This document shows, one piece after another, positions 6,674 through 9,954 of a stretch of DNA of 9,954 nucleotides. The translations under genes and the position numbers were made by a program. Source of the stretch: Candidatus Caenarcanales bacterium (GTDB lineage Bacteria > Cyanobacteriota > Vampirovibrionia > LMEP-6097). The notes below the pieces were generated by a model. The model saw only the letters and a list, made by a program, of their open reading frames with translations. It searched no databases and was not told where the DNA came from. Numbering within the stretch: the stretch's first letter is position 1; each line of letters begins with the position of its first letter. Where the stretch lies: the NCBI GenBank assembly GCA_021299565.1, contig JAJTHA010000221.1, positions 1 to 9,954 on the forward strand, read 5' to 3'.

Positions 6674-7461
6674 TTAAGCTTGCGATCATTGGAGCAGGAG
6701 CTATGGGCTCAGCGATAGCAAGGGGCCTTGTTAAGGCTTCTTGCTATCAATCCTTTGAAATAATATTGTTTGATCTGAATTCTTCTGCTTTAAAGCAGCT
6801 AGCTCAAGAAGGGTTTAAAGTTTCAAGTGATATTCAATCAATTACAGCGCCTATTGTTCTTTTCGCAGTTAAGCCCCAAAATATAAATGAAGTTCTTGAG
6901 TCATTGGCTAAACTTGATCCTGCCTGTCTTTTGATATCAATTCTTGCTGGGACCAAGATTCAGAAATTTGCTGGATATTACCCTAATAATCCTGTTGTAA
7001 GAGCAATGCCAAATACTCCTGCGCAATTAGCTAAGGGTGTGACTGCTCTGGCTTTCAATTCCAAATCTTCAAACCAAAATAAGCAGGAGGCTAGAAAGCT
7101 TTTTGAGGCGATCGGTAAAGTTGTCGAAGTAGAAGAATCAGAAATGGATTTGGTTACAGCTGTTTCGGGTTCAGGACCTGCTTATATCTATCTTTTGGAA
7201 GAGGCTATGATCAAGGCGGCAATTGAGTTTGGCATGAACCAAGATACTGCCAAAGTTTTAGTCAGGCAAACTATAGTTGGTGCAGCAGCTTTGCTTGAAG
7301 CAAATCCGGAAAGCAAAGCAGAAGAATTGAGAGCAAAAGTAACTAGCCCTAATGGAACCACTCATGCTGCCGTTACAAGCCTTACAAACAGTGGCTTTGA
7401 GCAAATCCTTCGCGATGCAATTGCGGCAGCGACAACTAGATCTAAAGAGCTTGGTGCTTAG
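6670..7461 (+). CDS. proC: Pyrroline-5-carboxylate reductase
   Basis: The enzyme performs the last step of proline synthesis, the NAD(P)H-dependent reduction of 1-pyrroline-5-carboxylate. The 263-residue product is close to E. coli ProC in length. It has an N-terminal Rossmann nucleotide site GAGAMGSAIA (8-17), VKPQ (67-70), RAMPNTPAQL (111-120), and the C-terminal P5CR region with AVSGSGPAYIYLLEEAM (164-180) and TSPNGTTHAAVTSL (225-238). The ATG overlaps the HEPN stop in an ATGA junction, and GGAG at 6658-6661 sits 8 nt upstream, so the start is secure. It closes the sod-MNT-HEPN-proC run. No strong terminator follows, only a weak AT-rich hairpin at 7493-7520. Confidence 0.97.
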   Translation: MIKLAIIGAGAMGSAIARGLVKASCYQSFEIILFDLNSSALKQLAQEGFKVSSDIQSITAPIVLFAVKPQNINEVLESLAKLDPACLLISILAGTKIQKFAGYYPNNPVVRAMPNTPAQLAKGVTALAFNSKSSNQNKQEARKLFEAIGKVVEVEESEMDLVTAVSGSGPAYIYLLEEAMIKAAIEFGMNQDTAKVLVRQTIVGAAALLEANPESKAEELRAKVTSPNGTTHAAVTSLTNSGFEQILRDAIAAATTRSKELGA

Positions 7462-7492
7462 TACTTATCAACCGCAAAAAGATTTTTATTAA

Positions 7493-7520
7493 ATTTTAGC
7501 TTTTACCACTAGCTGAAAAT
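7493..7520 (+). terminator. Weak AT-rich hairpin downstream of proC
   Basis: ATTTTAGCT (7493-7501) pairs with AGCTGAAAAT (7511-7520), leaving a single bulged G (7515) and a 9-nt loop. The stem is nine pairs, mostly A-T, with no clear U-tract after it. It could mark the end of the proC transcript or a structure in the speD leader. Neither is certain. Confidence 0.25.
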
Positions 7521-7521
7521 A

Positions 7522-7527
7522 TATATT
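7522..7527 (+). promoter_or_regulatory. Candidate -10 box for speD
   Basis: TATATT matches the -10 consensus at 5 of 6 positions in the 134-bp proC-speD spacer. It would leave a leader of roughly 60 nt. No good -35 box is visible at 16-18 bp, so this is a weak call in AT-rich sequence. Confidence 0.2.
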
Positions 7528-7579
7528 ACTGTTACTATTACTTTCACTTTGAAAAACCACTTTGGTTAGCTTGAATATT

Positions 7580-7588
7580 AGGAGGTGA
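7580..7588 (+). promoter_or_regulatory. Near-perfect Shine-Dalgarno sequence of speD
   Basis: AGGAGGTGA is complementary over nine bases to the 3' end of 16S rRNA and ends 7 nt before the ATG at 7596. It is by far the strongest ribosome binding site in the window and fixes the speD start. Confidence 0.93.
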
Positions 7589-7595
7589 AAGCAAA

Positions 7596-8030
7596 ATGTT
7601 CGGACCACATTTAATGATAGAAGCATCTGGATGCAAATTCGATAGATTAACAGATATTAGATTGTTAACAAACCTCCTGGATAATTTACCCGAAACGATG
7701 AACATGACAAAGGTGATGCCACCTTATGTGTTCGAATACAAAGGTCTTATCCCTGAAGATTGGGGTTTAAGCGGAATAGTTATTATCGCCGAAAGTCATT
7801 TGGCTATTCACACTTTCCCTGACAAAGGTTTTGTTACGGTTGATATTTTTAGCTGTAAGGATTTTGATGTTAAGACTGCTGTTGACGCAATAATTGAAGC
7901 GTTCCAACCTGAAACATGGGATGAGCAATTGATTATGCGTGGTAGAGAATTCCCTAAATCTCTAACTAAAGCAAACATGATACTTGAGACTGAAAGACGT
8001 GCTCACTTGAATCAATTTGTCGCAGCCTAG
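7596..8030 (+). CDS. speD: S-adenosylmethionine decarboxylase proenzyme, short bacterial/archaeal type
   Basis: This pyruvoyl enzyme makes decarboxylated S-adenosylmethionine, the aminopropyl donor for spermidine synthesis. The 144-residue proenzyme is expected to self-cleave between E66 and S67 in AESHLAIHTFP, turning S67 into the pyruvoyl group. H72 and C87 (DIFSC) correspond to the conserved processing and proton-donor residues of the Thermotoga-type enzyme (S63, H68, C83), all shifted by four. The protein is cytosolic and works as a dimer in the family. The start is fixed by a nine-base Shine-Dalgarno sequence. A TrpD-like gene begins 19 nt after the stop. No spermidine synthase gene is in the window. 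Confidence 0.96.
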   Translation: MFGPHLMIEASGCKFDRLTDIRLLTNLLDNLPETMNMTKVMPPYVFEYKGLIPEDWGLSGIVIIAESHLAIHTFPDKGFVTVDIFSCKDFDVKTAVDAIIEAFQPETWDEQLIMRGREFPKSLTKANMILETERRAHLNQFVAA

Positions 8031-8049
8031 TCAAAAACTGAATAATAAG

Positions 8050-9018
8050 ATGAAAACAAATCCCCAAGAGCTTTTTAGCTGCTTGGGGATTTGTACTGAG
8101 AAGGAGCTTTTGGACTTTATCAGTTCCTGGCAAGATTTTACTGTTGAAGAAATTATTGCGTTACGAAACTTTTTGATTGACTTGATTAAGCCACTTGAAC
8201 TGGATTTTGATGTCTATGATTGTTGCGGCACAGGTGCTGATGGCCTCAATACCTTTAATATTTCTACGGCGACGGCTTTTCTCGCTTCATCTAGTGGACA
8301 AAAAATCTGTAAAAATGGTGGTAGAAGTAGCACTAGTACAGTTGGCTCTGTTGATGTCTTGGAAGCCCTGGGGCTTAATTTGGCTATTTCGCTAGAAAAA
8401 AAAATCGAAATATTGAAACAAGAAAATCTGGCTTTTATTTCTAGTCCTGTTTCAGCGGATCTACTTGCTCCAATTAAGCAAGCTGCTCGCAAGAATAAAT
8501 TAGCGTCTATTCTTTCTTTAATTGGTCCATTAACCAATCCCATCAAACCTAAAGCTCAATTGATAGGTGTTGCTAAAAATGAATGGCTAGAGTTAATGAT
8601 AGAAGTTTGTCAACAACTAAATTTAAAAGTTATTTTGGTGCAAGGGGATTTTCAGGGACAAAAACTAGATGAAGCTATAAGTTTTGGGACCAATAAGCTT
8701 GTCTTGATTGAGAATGGCAAAGAGAGATCCTTCGTTTACACTCAGGATGACGATCTTAAAAGCTCGTTATCATTGTTGGAGGGCGGCACTAATGCTCTTG
8801 AAAACGCTCAAATTATCAAAAATATTTTACAAAATCAAGAGAATCAAGCCAAAATCGAGACCCTTGCCTTGAATTATGCTTTGGTCAAATCTTTGGAGAT
8901 GGATTTTGATTTAGTCTCTCAGAAGAGCATTAGGGATTTAAGTCATGAAGGTTTGGCTTTGATATCTTCTAGAAAAGCATTTGTAGATCTTGAATCGTTT
9001 CTTGCCTCTTATATATAG
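8050..9018 (+). CDS. trpD: Divergent anthranilate phosphoribosyltransferase-family protein (TrpD-like)
   Basis: The 322-residue product has the TrpD fold order: an N-terminal helical domain, then CCGTGADGLNTFNIST (58-73), KNGGRSSTSTVGSVDVLEALG (88-108), LIGPLTNP (157-164), KLDEA (205-209) and NA-II-LQ blocks (about 248-262). TrpD transfers phosphoribosyl from PRPP to anthranilate. Several signature residues differ: GTGGD is GTGAD, KHGNR is KNGGR, and the arginines expected before the NLLGPL-type block are alanines (A145, A152). It may therefore be a fast-evolving TrpD or a relative with another substrate. I prefer the ATG at 8050. A TTG at 8017 lies inside speD, and a TTG at 8110 would fall after the hairpin at 8056-8094. 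No clear Shine-Dalgarno sequence precedes the ATG. Other trp genes are absent here. Confidence 0.85.
   Translation: MKTNPQELFSCLGICTEKELLDFISSWQDFTVEEIIALRNFLIDLIKPLELDFDVYDCCGTGADGLNTFNISTATAFLASSSGQKICKNGGRSSTSTVGSVDVLEALGLNLAISLEKKIEILKQENLAFISSPVSADLLAPIKQAARKNKLASILSLIGPLTNPIKPKAQLIGVAKNEWLELMIEVCQQLNLKVILVQGDFQGQKLDEAISFGTNKLVLIENGKERSFVYTQDDDLKSSLSLLEGGTNALENAQIIKNILQNQENQAKIETLALNYALVKSLEMDFDLVSQKSIRDLSHEGLALISSRKAFVDLESFLASYI
8056..8094 (+). promoter_or_regulatory. Strong hairpin at the 5' end of trpD, possible attenuator or speD terminator
   Basis: ACAAATCCCCAAG (8056-8068) and CTTGGGGATTTGT (8082-8094) are perfect 13-bp inverted repeats. Inside them AGCT (8069-8072) pairs with AGCT (8077-8080) around a TTTT loop, with a single bulged G8081, giving 17 pairs. 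The shape (A-rich flank, C4/G4 core, T-rich flank) resembles the terminator at 5216-5244, but the T-tract is short and broken. It begins 6 nt from the first base of the trpD ATG, so it lies in the coding region if that start is right. Confidence 0.6.
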
Positions 9019-9030
9019 TTGAAGTATAAT
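9002..9030 (+). promoter_or_regulatory. Sigma70-type promoter for the exported coiled-coil gene
   Basis: TTGCCT (9002-9007, 4 of 6) and a perfect TATAAT (9025-9030) are separated by exactly 17 bp. The predicted transcription start, about 7 nt after the -10 box, falls on or next to the A of the ATG at 9037, so the mRNA would be leaderless. The -35 half lies in the last codons of trpD. Confidence 0.55.
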
Positions 9031-9036
9031 CTTTGC

Positions 9037-9543
9037 ATGGGAAAAAGACTTTTAGTTTTAAGTTTGACAGCATTAATATCTTGTTCGGGTTTGGCCGCTA
9101 AAGCAGCACCAGCTACTATTAATACCAATGATACTTATGCAATGGACAAGCTTGCCAACGCTCAAGCTCAATTAAATAGACTTAAATCGCAACGTAAGGC
9201 GATTGATCAGTTGATACAAGCTGTTCAAAAAGATTTAAGAGCTGCTCAAATCAGAGCTAAAGCCGAAAAAATACAATTGCAAGCTGATAATGATAAGCAA
9301 AACGCAGCAGCTGTAATAGAACAAACTGGTCTTGCAATAGATTTGCCTAATTTAATGACAGCGGAAGGTACTACTCAAGCGAATTTAATTGAAAAAAAAG
9401 CAATTAAAGATGATTTGGATATGATGTTTAAAGACAAAGGTTCTTCTACAAAATCAGCGTCGGTATTTTTTCCAGGCGGCAGTTCAGGCAGAAAAGTTGA
9501 GCCACTAAATGCCAAAAAAGATATACCTGATTATATAAAGTAG
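9037..9543 (+). CDS. Exported coiled-coil protein of unknown function (possible lipoprotein)
   Basis: I do not recognise a family. The 168-residue product begins MGKRLLVLSLTALISCSGLA, a positively charged start plus a hydrophobic core, so it is exported. Two processing routes fit: signal peptidase I after AKA (about residue 23), or lipoprotein processing at C16, since LISC (13-16) fits the lipobox pattern. Residues about 35-90 are a charged, Ala/Gln/Lys-rich helix, likely a coiled coil. The rest is low in order and ends in a Gly/Ser-rich patch (147-151) and a basic tail. There is no other Cys. The ATG at 9037 is preferred over the TTG at 9019 because the signal peptide starts there. No Shine-Dalgarno sequence is present. 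A membrane-protein gene follows 11 nt after the stop, so the two may act together at the cell envelope. Confidence 0.75.
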   Translation: MGKRLLVLSLTALISCSGLAAKAAPATINTNDTYAMDKLANAQAQLNRLKSQRKAIDQLIQAVQKDLRAAQIRAKAEKIQLQADNDKQNAAAVIEQTGLAIDLPNLMTAEGTTQANLIEKKAIKDDLDMMFKDKGSSTKSASVFFPGGSSGRKVEPLNAKKDIPDYIK

Positions 9544-9554
9544 ATTTTTGATTG

Positions 9555-9954
9555 ATGCAAAAAACATCTTTATTAGTTGTTAATTTCAAGATTTTCTTTT
9601 TTTGTTTTTTGATTGTATTAACTCAAGTAGCTCTTGTAAGAGATGTTTTGATTTTGCCGGTTAATTTGGTTTTTGTTTCTATAGTAGTTTTGGCAGCCTT
9701 GACCTCAATTTATGAGACGGTTTTTGCTAGTTTAGCTTTTACTATTTTTGTTTCGATTTTGTGTTTCGATAGTCAGGTGCCTTGGTTTTATATACCAATT
9801 GCATTTGTTGCTTCAAAATTCAATCCAAAACTAATTGCTGATAAGCTTTTGTTGAGTTTGATTTATGTTTTGGGATTTACTCCTGTTGTAGAGATTTTTA
9901 ATCCTTCTCATACCGTTTTTCTGCAAAAGATTCTCTATGCCTGTCTTAGTAACA
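9555..9954 (+). CDS. Multi-pass membrane protein of unknown function, 3'-truncated
   Basis: An open frame from ATG 9555 runs off the window end with 133 residues visible (MQKTSLLVVNFKIFFF...). It is very hydrophobic. Probable membrane segments lie at about 6-27, 31-50, 54-71, 76-87 and 97-114, with few charged residues, mostly in short loops (R29-D30, K88, K92-D96). Size and topology resemble small polytopic proteins such as MreD, but I see no motif that supports that name. It starts 11 nt after the exported coiled-coil gene, with no Shine-Dalgarno sequence and no terminator between, so the two are probably co-transcribed. The T-rich codon use is what a membrane protein gives in an AT-rich genome. 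Confidence 0.7.
   Translation, partial: MQKTSLLVVNFKIFFFCFLIVLTQVALVRDVLILPVNLVFVSIVVLAALTSIYETVFASLAFTIFVSILCFDSQVPWFYIPIAFVASKFNPKLIADKLLLSLIYVLGFTPVVEIFNPSHTVFLQKILYACLSN

Noticed and set aside
8017..8049. TTG at 8017 as the trpD start
   Set aside because: It lies inside the speD 3' end and adds non-conserved residues. ATG 8050 is nearer the expected N-terminus.
8214..8546. Minus-strand open frame inside trpD
   Set aside because: It is antisense to a strongly conserved coding segment, shows no recognisable domain and has no ribosome binding site. It looks like a shadow frame.
1..9954. Mobile elements, CRISPR arrays, tRNA or rRNA genes, or att sites
   Set aside because: I saw no transposase or integrase motifs, no spaced direct repeats, no terminal inverted repeats and no cloverleaf-type sequence. 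Nearly all of the window is accounted for by ordinary coding regions.

Overview
This window is a gene-dense stretch of an AT-rich bacterial chromosome. It carries standard bacterial genes with ATG, GTG and possible TTG starts, and no insertion sequence, phage gene, CRISPR array, rRNA or tRNA that I can see. The gene set (BipA/TypA, the MEP-pathway enzyme IspH, a class I DAHP synthase, a 2-Cys peroxiredoxin, a Mn-type superoxide dismutase, ProC and a short bacterial SpeD) fits a free-living or host-associated bacterium that meets oxygen. A low-GC member of the wider cyanobacterial lineage (Vampirovibrionia/Melainabacteria) is possible. That is only an impression, because no gene here is diagnostic.

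Layout. (1) 1-561, plus: the 3' part of a YgjP-type zinc metallohydrolase gene whose start lies outside the window. (2) 635-2473, plus: typA, whose stop overlaps the end of ispH by 11 bp. (3) 4472-2463, minus: a DAHP synthase gene directly abutting ispH, an apparent two-gene operon. (4) 4586-5188, plus: a peroxiredoxin gene divergent from the DAHP synthase gene, followed by a strong hairpin terminator. (5) 5275-7461, plus: a tightly packed run of sod, an MNT nucleotidyltransferase gene, a HEPN gene and proC, with a 9-nt gap and then 8-nt and 4-nt overlaps. (6) 7596-9018, plus: speD with a near-perfect Shine-Dalgarno sequence, then a divergent trpD-like gene with a long perfect hairpin near its 5' end. 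(7) 9037-9954, plus: an exported coiled-coil protein, behind a promoter that would give a leaderless mRNA, then a truncated multi-pass membrane protein.

Functional themes. The peroxiredoxin and superoxide dismutase form an oxidative-defence pair: dismutase makes H2O2 and peroxiredoxin removes it. DAHP synthase and the TrpD-like protein both relate to the shikimate/tryptophan route but are not adjacent. The MNT-HEPN pair is a recognisable toxin-antitoxin-type module (HI0073/HI0074, MntA/HepT) embedded without spacers between two housekeeping genes.

Most interesting points: the 17-bp bulged hairpin at the start of trpD, the loss of canonical anthranilate-binding motif residues in that TrpD, the MntA/HepT module inside a sod-proC operon, and the putative leaderless promoter at 9002-9037. 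I did not find a clearly new multi-gene system. The two genes at the right edge are the only ones without a recognised family.
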